A stretch of DNA of 64,000 nucleotides from Geodermatophilaceae bacterium NBWT11 (GTDB lineage: Bacteria; Actinomycetota; Actinomycetes; Mycobacteriales; Geodermatophilaceae), in assembly GCA_014218215.1 (NCBI GenBank), contig CP043652.1, forward strand, positions 4,278,001 to 4,342,000, in the 5' to 3' direction. A program made the translations under genes and the position numbers. Below, piece by piece: positions 35,792 to 44,389 of the stretch; position 1 is the stretch's first letter; each line of letters begins with the position of its first letter. The notes beneath the pieces are model-generated. The model was not told the DNA's origin. It was given only the letters and a program-made list of their open reading frames with translations, and searched no databases.

Positions 35792-38157
35792 CCGAGGGGC
35801 GCGCGCACTTCCCGATCGAGCCCTGGTCGCTCACCGAGGTCGGCATCGACCACGACAGCCTGGCGGTCAACGAGTCGGTGTTCGCGCTGGCCAACGGGCA
35901 CATCGGCATGCGCGGCACGCTGGAGGAGGGGGAGCCCGGCGTCGTCCCCGGCACCTACCTCAACGGCTTCTTCGAGGAGCGGCCGCTGCCCTACGCCGAG
36001 GCCGGCTACGGCTTCCCCGAGGAGGGCCAGACCGTCGTCAACGTGACCGACGGCAAGCTCATCCGGCTGCTGGTGGGGGACTCCCCGCTGGACCTGGACT
36101 ACGGCGAGATCGTCAAGCACACCCGCACGCTCGACCTGCGGGCCGGGGTCCTGAAGCGGTGCACCGAGTGGCGCTCGCCGAACGGCCGGACCGTCGAGGT
36201 GAGCAGCACCCGGCTGGTGTCGCTGACCCGCCGGGCGATCGCCGCGATCGAGTACGAGGTCCGGTGCACCGACGACGGGGGCGACCTGTACGTCGCCATC
36301 CAGTCCGACCTCCTGGCCAACGAGGTGGTGGAGAACTCCGGGTCCGACGACCCGCGGGCCGCCGCCGCCCTGCGCAGGCCGCTGCAGTCCGAGCAGCACG
36401 TGGGCCGCGGCCGGCACGCCGTGCTCGTGCACCAGACGAAGACCAGCAGGCTGCGGATGGCCGCGGGCATGGACCACGAGGTGCAGACCCCCGACAGCGC
36501 CAGCGAGGACCTCGAGGTCTCCGCCGACCTCGCCCGGTACACCCTGGCCGCCCGGCTGCCGGCCGGGTCGCGGCTGCGGATGGTCAAGTACCTGGCCTAC
36601 GGCTGGTCGTCCCGCCGGTCCTCGGCCGCCGTCCGCGACCAGGTGGAGGGCGCGCTCAGCATCGCCAAGCTCGCCGGGTGGGACCGCCTGGTGAGCGAGC
36701 AGCGCGAGCTGCTGGACCAGCACTGGGCCCAGGCCGACGTCGTCATCGAGGGCGACGACGAGCTGCAGCAGGCCGTGCGCGTCGGCATGTTCCACGTCCT
36801 GCAGGCCGGGCTGCGCGCCGAACGCCAGCCCATCCCGGCCAAGGGCCTCACCGGGCCCGGCTACGACGGGCACACGTTCTGGGACACCGAGACCTACGTC
36901 CTCCCGGTGCTCACCTACACCGCCCCCGAGGCCGTCCGGGACGCGTTGATCTGGCGCTGGTCGACCCTGGACCTGGCCCGCGCCCGCGCGGCCGAGCTCG
37001 GCCACGAGGGGGCCGCCTTCCCGTGGCGGACCATCCGCGGTGAGGAGACCAGCGGCTACTGGCCCGCCGGCACCGCGGCCTTCCACGTCAACGCCGACAT
37101 CGCCGACGCCGTCGCCCGCTACCAGGCGGCCACCCGGGACGAGGTGTTCGAGGCCCAGTACGGCGTCGAGCTGCTGGTCGAGACGGCCCGGCTGTGGGCC
37201 TCGCTGGGCCACTTCGACGACGGGCGGGGCTTCCGGATCGACGGGGTCACCGGGCCCGACGAGTACACCGCCGTGGTCGACAACAACGTCTACACCAACC
37301 TCATGGCCCAGCGGAACCTGCGCGAGGCCGCCGCCGCGGTCGGCCGCCACCCCGACGTCGGCGGCCGGCTGCGGGTCACCGACGAGGAGCTGGACCTGTG
37401 GTCGCGGGCCGCCGAGGCCATGCGCATCCCGTTCGACACCGAGCTCGGCGTGCACATGACCAGCGAGGGGTTCACCCGTCACCAGGAGTGGGACTTCGAG
37501 GGCACCGACCCCCAGAAGTACCCGCTCCTGCTGCACTTCCCCTACTTCGAGATCTACCGCAAGCAGGTCGTGAAGCAGGCCGACCTCGTCATGGCCCTGC
37601 ACCTGCGCGGGGACCACTTCACCCACGAGGAGAAGGTGGCCGACTTCGCCTACTACGAGGCCCGCACCGTGCGGGACTCCTCGCTGTCGGCGGCCCAGCA
37701 GGCGGTGGTGGCCGCCGAGTGCGGGCACCTGGAGCTGGCCCACGACTACTGGGGCGAGGCCGCGCTGACCGACCTGCAGAACCTGCACGGCAACTCCGGG
37801 CACGGCCTGCACATCGCCTCGCTCGCCGGCGGCTGGACCGTCGCCGTCGCCGGGTTCGGCGGCATGCGCGACCACGACGGGAAGCTGACCTTCGCTCCCC
37901 GGCTGCCCCCGCGGCTGACCGGCCTGGCGTTCCGCATGGTGTTCCAGGGCCGCTGCCTGCGGGTGCGGGTCACCCAGCAGGACGTGACCTACCGCCTACT
38001 GGACGGCGAGGACCTGGAGATCGGCCACCACGGCGAGGTCGTCACCGTCGGCAGCGAGGACCTGGTGCTCCCGGTCCCGCCGGCGCCCCCGGTCGAGCCG
38101 GTCCGCCAGCCGGCGCACTGCGCCCCCCGCCGCCGGGGGCGCCCGGCGACTAGGTGA
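35788..38157 (+). CDS. Glycoside hydrolase family 65 phosphorylase
   Basis: A 789-residue GH65 enzyme. N-terminal domain (WSLTEVGIDHDSLAVNESVFALANGHIGMRGTLEEGEPG), (alpha/alpha)6 catalytic barrel with GYDGHTFWDTETYVLPVLTYTAPE and the catalytic glutamate in VTGPDEYTAVVDNNVYTN, and FPYFEIYRKQVVKQADLV for phosphate and sugar binding. GH65 members phosphorolyse maltose, trehalose, kojibiose or nigerose; the specificity is not readable here. With the adjacent beta-phosphoglucomutase it forms a two-enzyme disaccharide route to glucose-6-phosphate. Ends eight bases inside the convergent protease gene. Confidence 0.95.
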   Translation: MTEGRAHFPIEPWSLTEVGIDHDSLAVNESVFALANGHIGMRGTLEEGEPGVVPGTYLNGFFEERPLPYAEAGYGFPEEGQTVVNVTDGKLIRLLVGDSPLDLDYGEIVKHTRTLDLRAGVLKRCTEWRSPNGRTVEVSSTRLVSLTRRAIAAIEYEVRCTDDGGDLYVAIQSDLLANEVVENSGSDDPRAAAALRRPLQSEQHVGRGRHAVLVHQTKTSRLRMAAGMDHEVQTPDSASEDLEVSADLARYTLAARLPAGSRLRMVKYLAYGWSSRRSSAAVRDQVEGALSIAKLAGWDRLVSEQRELLDQHWAQADVVIEGDDELQQAVRVGMFHVLQAGLRAERQPIPAKGLTGPGYDGHTFWDTETYVLPVLTYTAPEAVRDALIWRWSTLDLARARAAELGHEGAAFPWRTIRGEETSGYWPAGTAAFHVNADIADAVARYQAATRDEVFEAQYGVELLVETARLWASLGHFDDGRGFRIDGVTGPDEYTAVVDNNVYTNLMAQRNLREAAAAVGRHPDVGGRLRVTDEELDLWSRAAEAMRIPFDTELGVHMTSEGFTRHQEWDFEGTDPQKYPLLLHFPYFEIYRKQVVKQADLVMALHLRGDHFTHEEKVADFAYYEARTVRDSSLSAAQQAVVAAECGHLELAHDYWGEAALTDLQNLHGNSGHGLHIASLAGGWTVAVAGFGGMRDHDGKLTFAPRLPPRLTGLAFRMVFQGRCLRVRVTQQDVTYRLLDGEDLEIGHHGEVVTVGSEDLVLPVPPAPPVEPVRQPAHCAPRRRGRPATR

Positions 38158-38845
38158 GCAGCCAGCGGGAGCCCAGGGCCAGCGCGCCCAGGTCGACGAC
38201 CAGGAACGCGCCCACCCAGACCAGCCCGGGCACCCGGGTGAGCCGGGCCAGCTGGTCGGCGTCGCTGTCCGGGGTCGGACGGCGACGCCGCTTGGCCTGC
38301 AGCTCCCACACCGTGCGCGGTGCGGCCAGCAACAGGAACCAGACGACGACGTGGGCGAACGCCGACTGCCAGGTCACCGGCAGCCACCAGGTGGCGGCGA
38401 AGACCAGCGCGCCGGTGACCAGGACCGACCACAGGCCGTAGAGGTTGCGGATCTGCAGCAGCAGCAGGGCCAGCAGGACCAGCAGCAGCCAGAGCGCGCC
38501 GATGGCGTGCCCGGCCCCGAGCAGGGCGGCCGCCCCGAGCCCCAGCAGACCTGCTCCGACGTAGCCGGCGAAGGCGGTCACCACCATCCCGGGCCCGGTG
38601 GGCCGACCGGCCGACACGGTCACCCCGGAGGTGTCCGAGTGCAGCCGGATCCCGGCCAGCCGACGTCCGGTGAGCAGGGCCGCGACGCCGTGCGCGCCCT
38701 CGTGGGCGATCGTCACCGCGTTGCGGCTGAGCCGCCACAGGTCCCGCTGCAGCACCAGCGCCAGGGCGAGGAGGGCGGCTGCGGCCAGCACCCAGCCCGG
38801 CAGCGGGGGAGAGGTGGCACTGACCCGGGCCCAGAACTCGCTCAT
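38150..38845 (-). CDS. M50-like membrane metalloprotease family protein
   Basis: A 231-residue membrane protein with about six hydrophobic segments. The zinc motif H-E-x2-H appears as HEGAH in SRNAVTIAHEGAHGVAALLTGRR, and later GYVGAGLLGLG. This is the M50B-like group, intramembrane peptidases with short sequence. ATG 38845 gives MSEFWARVS; a GTG 48 bases earlier is possible. Substrate unknown. Overlaps the GH65 gene tail to tail by eight bases. Confidence 0.8.
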   Translation of the reverse strand: MSEFWARVSATSPPLPGWVLAAAALLALALVLQRDLWRLSRNAVTIAHEGAHGVAALLTGRRLAGIRLHSDTSGVTVSAGRPTGPGMVVTAFAGYVGAGLLGLGAAALLGAGHAIGALWLLLVLLALLLLQIRNLYGLWSVLVTGALVFAATWWLPVTWQSAFAHVVVWFLLLAAPRTVWELQAKRRRRPTPDSDADQLARLTRVPGLVWVGAFLVVDLGALALGSRWLLT

Positions 38846-38922
38846 CACGGTCCAGCCGACCACACCGGGCTGTGTGCGCGACGTGACACGCACAGGACAC
38901 GAGCGGCGAGGACCCTGGGGGC

Positions 38923-39525
38923 GTGAGCTCCAGCCCCGTCGAGACCCTCCCGGTGACCGTCTCGTTCACCCGCCGCGCCGACCCCGCGCACGCGACCGAG
39001 ATGACCGCGTGGATCCGGTCGGGCCTGACCATGGCCGAGTCCTTCCCCGGGTTCCTCGGCGGCGGGTGGGTGCGCCCGCGGCACGGCTCGGACGAGTGGC
39101 ACATGCTCTGCCGCTTCGACTCCCCGGCCACCCTGGCGGCCTGGGACGACAGCACCGAACGCGCCTGGTGGCTGGGGTCGGCCCAGGGGCTGGCGCAGAC
39201 CACCCGGACCGAGAAGCGCACCGGCATCGAGGGCTGGTTCGACCCGCCGGCGTCCACCGAGGCGGTCGACGTCCCCGGACCGGCGGTGGCCGCGCCCCCG
39301 CCACGGTGGAAGCAGGCCACCACCATCTGGCTGGTCTTCTTCCCGCTCAACCTGCTGGCCACGGTCACCCTGGGCGCGCTGCTGGCCGACGTGTTCGTCG
39401 TCGTCCGGGTGGCGCTGGTGACGTTGACCCTCACCCCGCTGATGACCTACCTGCTCCTGCCGTGGATCACCCGCCGCCTGGAGTGGTGGCTGCAGGGCCG
39501 ACACTGGCGCGACCGGCGCGGCTGA
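38923..39525 (+). CDS. Antibiotic-biosynthesis-monooxygenase-like protein with two membrane segments
   Basis: A 200-residue protein. Residues about 8-100 form an ABM-like ferredoxin-fold domain (VTVSFTRRADPAHATEMTAWIRSGLTMAESFPGFLGGGWVRP; WHMLCRFDSPATLAAWDDS). A Pro/Ala linker leads to two hydrophobic segments (about 128-170) and a short basic tail. Such fusions are common in actinobacteria; the ligand is unknown. GTG start. Confidence 0.75.
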   Translation: MSSSPVETLPVTVSFTRRADPAHATEMTAWIRSGLTMAESFPGFLGGGWVRPRHGSDEWHMLCRFDSPATLAAWDDSTERAWWLGSAQGLAQTTRTEKRTGIEGWFDPPASTEAVDVPGPAVAAPPPRWKQATTIWLVFFPLNLLATVTLGALLADVFVVVRVALVTLTLTPLMTYLLLPWITRRLEWWLQGRHWRDRRG

Positions 39526-39554
39526 ACCTGGGGGCTGCCCGGGTAGGCCCCGGC

Positions 39555-39920
39555 ATGGCCACCACCGAGAACGCCCGCGTCCCCGCCTCCACCGTGCCGC
39601 CCGGCGCCGTCGCCCGCGCCGGTGACTCCGCCGTCGGCAACGCCGACGGTGAGCTGTTCGCCGTCTCCCGCCGCTGCCGGCACCAGCTCGCCGACCTGTC
39701 CCGCGGCAGCGTGGACGCCGCCGGGTGCCTGGTCTGCCCGTGGCACGGCGCCCGCTACGACGTCACCGACGGGACGATGGTCTCCGGCCCCCGTGGCTTC
39801 TTCGGCTACCACGGCCCGGTGCCCGGCTACAGCGGCCTCATCCGGTTGGTCGGGCGGGTCCTGCCGCTGAAGGTCCGCCGCGCGGTCCGTCGCGGGGACG
39901 ACGTCGTCGTCGAGGACTGA
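39555..39920 (+). CDS. Rieske 2Fe-2S domain protein
   Basis: A 121-residue protein carrying one Rieske cluster: C41-x-H43 (CRH) and C61-x2-H64 (CPWH), with the box sequence GARYDVTDGTMVSGPRGFF. The length fits a stand-alone ferredoxin-type Rieske protein. No oxygenase or reductase lies nearby, so its partner is unknown. ATG after TAGGCC plus five bases. Confidence 0.88.
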   Translation: MATTENARVPASTVPPGAVARAGDSAVGNADGELFAVSRRCRHQLADLSRGSVDAAGCLVCPWHGARYDVTDGTMVSGPRGFFGYHGPVPGYSGLIRLVGRVLPLKVRRAVRRGDDVVVED

Positions 39921-39997
39921 CCCCGGCCCACGGAGCCGGGCGGTCAGGCAGGATGGGCCCGCCGCTCGAACAGTCGGGTGGCCCCGAGGAGGCCTGC

Positions 39998-40693
39998 GTG
40001 ACCGCCCCGCCGATCGACCCGTCTCCCGTCCTGCTCTACGACGCCCAGCGGGACAGCCACCACGCCCGCCCCCGGTGGCGCGGTTCGCTGCACGCGGTGT
40101 GGTGCGTGCTGTCCCTGGCCGCCGGGATCCCACTGGTGATCGCGGCCGAGGACGGCGCCGAGACCCTGGGCGTGGCCGTCTACGTCGCTGCGCTCGTCGG
40201 CCTCTTCGGCACCAGCGCGGCCTACCACCGGGGCACCTGGACGCCCACGGCCCGGCGGGTGATGCAGCGCCTGGACCAGACGATGATCACCGTCCTGGTC
40301 GCCGGGACGGCCACGCCGATCGCGCTGCTGGCCGTGCGCGGGACCGCCGGCACCCTGCTGCTGGGGCTGATCTGGACCTGCGCCCTGAGCGCCATCGTGC
40401 TGCACCTGTTCTTCCTGCAGGTGCCCGAGCTGCTCATGGGCGGGGTGTTCGTCGGGCTGGGCCTGGTCTCCGCGCTCGGCCTGCCCGCGCTGTGGGACAC
40501 CGCCGGGCACGCCGCCGGCTGGTTGGTGCTCGGCGGGGGAGCGCTGTACATCGCCGGTGCCGTGGGCTTCCACCTGCGCCGACCCGACCCGCGGCCGCTG
40601 GTGTTCGGCTACCACGAGGTCTTCCACGTCTGGGTGTGCGTCGCGGCCTCCTGCCACTTCGCCGCCATCGCGCTGCTGGTGGCCGCCCGATGA
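39998..40693 (+). CDS. Hemolysin III family protein (PAQR, YqfA-like)
   Basis: A 231-residue seven-helix membrane protein. Family marks: WRGSLHAVWCVLSLAAGIPLV, GTSAAYHRGTW, RRVMQRLDQTMITVLVAGTATPIALL and the zinc-binding region FGYHEVFHVWVCVAASCHFAAI. PAQR homologues in bacteria have weak evidence as hydrolases or hemolysins. GTG start after a GAGGAGG stretch. ATGA overlap with the next acyltransferase. Confidence 0.93.
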   Translation: MTAPPIDPSPVLLYDAQRDSHHARPRWRGSLHAVWCVLSLAAGIPLVIAAEDGAETLGVAVYVAALVGLFGTSAAYHRGTWTPTARRVMQRLDQTMITVLVAGTATPIALLAVRGTAGTLLLGLIWTCALSAIVLHLFFLQVPELLMGGVFVGLGLVSALGLPALWDTAGHAAGWLVLGGGALYIAGAVGFHLRRPDPRPLVFGYHEVFHVWVCVAASCHFAAIALLVAAR

Positions 40694-41373
40694 GGCTGCC
40701 GTGGGCGTACCGGACCGTGATGACCGCGGGCACCCCGGCCGTGCGCTGGTGGGGGCGGCTGCGGGTCGAGGGCCTGGAGCACGTGCCCGCGCAGGGCCCG
40801 GTCGTGCTGATGGCCAACCACGACAGCGCCTGGGACCCGGTGGTCGTCGGCATCGCCGCGGCCGGCCGGCGTCAGGTGCGTGCGCTGGCCAAGGACACGT
40901 TGTGGAAGAACAAGGCCGTGGCCTGGGTGCTCGACCACATGGGCCAGATCCCGGTCAGCCGGGGCCGCGGCGACGCAGCGGCGCTGGCCACCGCGGTGGG
41001 CGTGCTGGAGGGCGGGGGCTGCATCGGCGTCTTCCCCGAGGGCACCGTCTCCCGCGGCCGCACGATGAAGGTGTTCAGCGGCGCCGGCCGGCTCGCCCAG
41101 GCGGTGCCCGGGACGCCCGTGGTGGGGGTGCGGATCCTTGGCTCCACCGACGTCGTCCGGTTCCCGAAGCGGCCACGGATCAGCGTGACGTTCTTCCCAC
41201 CGGTGCAGCCGGAGCCGGGGGAGTCCGCCCTGGGGCTCACCCGGCGGGTCGTGGCCGAGGTCCGCTCCACGGCCCCGCCGCAGCTCCCCGGTCGGGCCAA
41301 GGCGCAGGCGAAGTTCCGGCAGCTGGTCGCCGAGCACGACGCGAAGCGGGCGGCGGACCCGAAGGCGGGCTGA
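40690..41373 (+). CDS. 1-acyl-sn-glycerol-3-phosphate acyltransferase-like (PlsC family)
   Basis: A 227-residue acyltransferase with N-H-x4-D (NHDSAWD), GQIPVSRGRGDAAAL and F-P-E-G-T-V-S. Residues are typical of lysophosphatidate acyltransferase or a related lipid enzyme. Co-transcribed with the hemolysin III gene through ATGA overlap. Two other PlsC-family genes lie in this window (46445, 60703). Confidence 0.9.
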   Translation: MRLPWAYRTVMTAGTPAVRWWGRLRVEGLEHVPAQGPVVLMANHDSAWDPVVVGIAAAGRRQVRALAKDTLWKNKAVAWVLDHMGQIPVSRGRGDAAALATAVGVLEGGGCIGVFPEGTVSRGRTMKVFSGAGRLAQAVPGTPVVGVRILGSTDVVRFPKRPRISVTFFPPVQPEPGESALGLTRRVVAEVRSTAPPQLPGRAKAQAKFRQLVAEHDAKRAADPKAG

Positions 41374-41379
41374 GGCGGC

Positions 41380-41721
41380 TCAGAGCATGCTGAGCCCCGG
41401 CACCGCGAGGACGACCACGGCGGGCAGCACCAGCGCGAGCAGCACCACCGGCCAGTGGCCGGGGCGCCCGCGGCGGAGCAGCGAGTGCACGGTCCCCGCG
41501 GTGCCGAGCAGGCCCAGCGCGACCGCGTCGGCCACCCAGGTGCGGACGGCGGCGTCGGTCACCCGTGCGCTGCCCTCGACCACCAGGAACACCCCCAGCC
41601 AGTTGACCAGCATCGCGGCCAGCACCACCGTCACGGCCGAGGCCAGCAGCGCCTGGACGAGCCGGTCGGCGGTGCCGGGCCAGGGGGAGCGGGTGGCGGC
41701 GGGCAGCGGTGTCGTGGTCAC
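41380..41721 (-). CDS. Small integral membrane protein, hypothetical
   Basis: A 113-residue protein with three hydrophobic segments (VQALLASAVTVVLAAMLVNWLGVFLVV; VADAVALGLLGTAG; WPVVLLALVLPAVVVLAV). GTG at 41721 gives MTTTPLPAATRSPW; an earlier GTG is possible. No recognised family; role unknown. Confidence 0.6.
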   Translation of the reverse strand: MTTTPLPAATRSPWPGTADRLVQALLASAVTVVLAAMLVNWLGVFLVVEGSARVTDAAVRTWVADAVALGLLGTAGTVHSLLRRGRPGHWPVVLLALVLPAVVVLAVPGLSML

Positions 41722-41841
41722 GGGTCCACCCTGGTGGGGAGAGCCTCGTCGACCCACCGGGTGACTACTCAGCCCCGGGACTGTCGGTGGCCCGGCCTAC
41801 GGTGACCCCCGACACAGCCACCGCCCCCTGAGGAGCCCACC

Positions 41842-42390
41842 GTGACCACGCTGACCGACCGACCGAACACCGCCCTGCTGGTGATCGACGTGCAGAACGG
41901 CGTCGTCACCGGCGCCCACGACCGGGACGCCGTCGTCGGCGCCATCGCGGGGCTGGTGGACGCCGCCCGCGCCGCGGCGGTGCCGGTGGTGTGGGTGCAG
42001 CACGCCGACGAGGGCATGACGCAGGGGAGTGACGCCTGGCAGGTCGTCCCGGAGCTGCAGCCCGCCGACGCCGAGCCGCGGGTGCTCAAGCGCTTCGGCG
42101 ACTCCTTCGAGGCCACCGACCTGGAGGACGTGCTGGCCGGGGCGCAGGTCGGCCGGCTGGTGGTCACCGGGGCGCAGACCGACGCGTGCATCCGCTCGAC
42201 GATCCACGGCGCCTTCACCCGGGGCTACGACGTGACGCTGGTGGGCGACGGGCACACCACCGAGGACCTCACCGCCCACGGCGCTCCCGCTCCGGGGGAC
42301 GTCATCGCGCACACCAACCTCTACTGGGGCTTCCAGTCGGCGCCCGGGCGGACGGCGTCCGTGGTGCCGGCGGTGGAGGTGGCCTTCTGA
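41842..42390 (+). CDS. Isochorismatase-like cysteine hydrolase
   Basis: A 182-residue hydrolase with the catalytic triad: Asp in LLVIDVQNG, Lys in RVLKRFGDSFEATDLEDVL, and Cys in VVTGAQTDACIRSTIHGAF, a cis-peptide Gly-Ala before it. Such enzymes cleave isochorismate, nicotinamide, N-carbamoyl compounds or similar amides; the substrate cannot be read. GTG follows GAGGAG. TACGGT upstream is a possible -10. An acetyltransferase gene begins two bases after its stop. Confidence 0.9.
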   Translation: MTTLTDRPNTALLVIDVQNGVVTGAHDRDAVVGAIAGLVDAARAAAVPVVWVQHADEGMTQGSDAWQVVPELQPADAEPRVLKRFGDSFEATDLEDVLAGAQVGRLVVTGAQTDACIRSTIHGAFTRGYDVTLVGDGHTTEDLTAHGAPAPGDVIAHTNLYWGFQSAPGRTASVVPAVEVAF

Positions 42391-42392
42391 CG

Positions 42393-42911
42393 GTGCACGT
42401 CCGACCGCGAGCGGGAGCGGACCTCCCCGGGCTGCTGGCGATCCTGCAGCGCAGTCACGAGCTGCACGCCTACCCGGTTCGGGCGTCGGTGGTGCGGGCG
42501 GACTGGCTGGCCCTGCCGACCGAGCTGATGGGCGCCGTCGCCGAGCACGCGGGACGGGTGGTCGGGCACGTGGCCCTGCACCCGGCGGACGGCCCGGGGC
42601 ACGACGCGGGGGAGCAGCTGGCGGCGCAGCGGTGGGCGGCGGCCACCGGCGTGCCCGTGTCGCAGCTCGCGGTGGTGTCCCGGCTGGTGACCGAGGGCTC
42701 GGTACGCGGCGCCGGGTCGGCCCTGCTGGCCCACGCGGTGCGGGTGGCCGGGAGTCTGGGCCGCGTCCCGGTGCTGCTGGTCGAGCCGGAGGCCGACGCC
42801 CGCGGCTTCTACCGGCGGCGCGGGTGGCGCGAGATCGGCACCGCCCGGCAGCGGTGGGGCGAGCACACCGTCGACGCGGTGCTGATGGTGGTGGGGGAGC
42901 AGGCAGACTGA
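42393..42911 (+). CDS. GNAT-family N-acetyltransferase
   Basis: A 172-residue GNAT protein: VSQLAVVSRLVTEGSVRGAGSALLAHAVRVA (acetyl-CoA loop R-G-A-G) and VLLVEPEADARGFYRRRGWREIG. Starts at GTG two bases after the isochorismatase stop, so coupled to it. Substrate unknown. Confidence 0.85.
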   Translation: MHVRPRAGADLPGLLAILQRSHELHAYPVRASVVRADWLALPTELMGAVAEHAGRVVGHVALHPADGPGHDAGEQLAAQRWAAATGVPVSQLAVVSRLVTEGSVRGAGSALLAHAVRVAGSLGRVPVLLVEPEADARGFYRRRGWREIGTARQRWGEHTVDAVLMVVGEQAD

Positions 42912-42915
42912 CCGG

Positions 42916-43377
42916 GTGTTCCGCATCGCCTTCCACGAGCCGCGGATCCCGCCCAACACCGGCAACGCCATCCGGCTCGTCGCCGCCACCGGCGCGCAGC
43001 TGCACCTGATCGGTCCGCTGGGGTTCGACCTCTCCGACGCCAAGCTGCGCCGGGCCGGCCTGGACTACCACGACCTGGCCTCGGTGACGGTGCACGAGGG
43101 GCTGCCGGACTTCCTCGACGCGGTGCCCGGAGCGCGGGTGTTCGCCTTCACCGCCGCCGCCACGACCCGGCACACCGACATCGCCTACGTGCCCGGCGAC
43201 GTGCTCCTGTTCGGCCCCGAACCCACCGGGCTGGACCCCGACGTCCTCGCGCACCCGCGGGTGACCGACCTCGTCCGGCTGCCGATGCTGGCCGGTCGAC
43301 GCTCGCTGAACCTGTCCAACGCCGCGGCCATCGCCGCCTACGAGGCCTGGCGGCAGCACGACTTCGCCGGCTCCTGA
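42916..43377 (+). CDS. trmL: tRNA (cytidine(34)-2'-O)-methyltransferase TrmL
   Basis: A 153-residue SPOUT methyltransferase: FHEPRIPPNTGNAIRLVAATGAQLHLIGPLGF, DLSDAKLRRAGLDYHD, LLFGPEPTGL and the knot region LPMLAGRRSLNLSNAAAIAAYEAWRQ. It methylates the wobble ribose of tRNA-Leu. The GTG start lies four bases after the acetyltransferase stop. Confidence 0.95.
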   Translation: MFRIAFHEPRIPPNTGNAIRLVAATGAQLHLIGPLGFDLSDAKLRRAGLDYHDLASVTVHEGLPDFLDAVPGARVFAFTAAATTRHTDIAYVPGDVLLFGPEPTGLDPDVLAHPRVTDLVRLPMLAGRRSLNLSNAAAIAAYEAWRQHDFAGS

Positions 43378-43408
43378 GGCCGGGGGCAGCGCCCCGGACG
43401 GGCGTCAC

Positions 43409-43414
43409 TAGATT
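43409..43414 (+). promoter_or_regulatory. -10 element (TAGATT) of dapA-family gene
   Basis: TAGATT, six bases, then GTG at 43421, leaderless spacing. Confidence 0.5.
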
Positions 43415-43420
43415 GCCCGC

Positions 43421-44389
43421 GTGGAGTCCGCCCCCCGCTTCGGCCGCCTGCTGACCGCGATCGCCACGGCCTTCGACGCCGACGGTGCGGTCGACCTCGA
43501 CGCCACGGCCCGCATCGCGCGACACGTCGTGGACACCGGCAGCGACGGGGTCGTGGTCTCCGGCACCACCGGGGAGGCGCCGACCACCCTGGTCCCCGAG
43601 GACGGCGCGATCCTCGCCGCCGTCCGCGAGGCGGTGGGGGACCGGGCGACGGTGGTCGCCGGGGTGGGCACGAACAGCACGGCGCACTCCGTGGAGATCG
43701 CCGAGCAGGCCGCCCGGGTCGGGGCCGACGGTCTGCTGGTCGTCACGCCGTACTACAACAAGCCCAGCCAGCGGGGGGTCCTCGAGCACGTGCGCACCGT
43801 CGCCGCGGTCAGCGACCTCCCGGTGATGCTGTACGACGTCCCCGGTCGCACCGGGGCGTCCATCGCGCTGGACACCTACGCCGCGGCCCGGGAGATCGAG
43901 AACGTGGTGGCCGTCAAGGACGCCACCGGGGCACCCGCCCACGCGGCCCGGCTGGTCGACCTGGGGTACGAGGTCTGGTGCGGCGACGACAGCCTGACCC
44001 TGGGGTACCTGGCCTACGGGGCGGTCGGCCTGGTCAGCGTCGTCGCCCACGCGGCCGGTCGCGAGCTGCGGGAGATGATCGAGGCGTTCCTGGCCGGGGA
44101 CCACGGGCGCGCCCTGGCCCTGCACACCCGGCTGCTCCCGGCCTTCGACGCCGTCATGGGGGTGCCGAACTACGGGGCGACCACGGCAAAGGCGGCACTG
44201 CAGCTGCTCGGGGTGCTCGAGGACCGGCGCGTGCGGTTGCCGCTGGTCGAGCTGGACGACGACGAGGTCGCGGCCCTGCGGGCCGGGTTGCAGACCGCCG
44301 GGCTGCTGAGCGGTCCGCGCCCGTCGGACGGCCCGAACGAGCTGGACCCGTGGTGGGGCACCTACCGGGGACTCGCCGCCGACCAGTGA
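43421..44389 (+). CDS. dapA: 4-hydroxy-tetrahydrodipicolinate synthase family protein
   Basis: A 322-residue class I aldolase-fold enzyme: GTTGE (48-52), Y138 in LYDVPGRTG with R143 and the Schiff-base lysine K166 in NVVAVKDATG. All DapA catalytic residues (T, Y, K, R) are present, so dihydrodipicolinate synthase for lysine and diaminopimelate synthesis is the leading call. The C-terminus is longer and acidic (LVELDDDEVAALRAGL), ending PNELDPWWGTYRGLAADQ. dapB is not next to it, so another DapA-family lyase is not excluded. Confidence 0.85.
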   Translation: MESAPRFGRLLTAIATAFDADGAVDLDATARIARHVVDTGSDGVVVSGTTGEAPTTLVPEDGAILAAVREAVGDRATVVAGVGTNSTAHSVEIAEQAARVGADGLLVVTPYYNKPSQRGVLEHVRTVAAVSDLPVMLYDVPGRTGASIALDTYAAAREIENVVAVKDATGAPAHAARLVDLGYEVWCGDDSLTLGYLAYGAVGLVSVVAHAAGRELREMIEAFLAGDHGRALALHTRLLPAFDAVMGVPNYGATTAKAALQLLGVLEDRRVRLPLVELDDDEVAALRAGLQTAGLLSGPRPSDGPNELDPWWGTYRGLAADQ

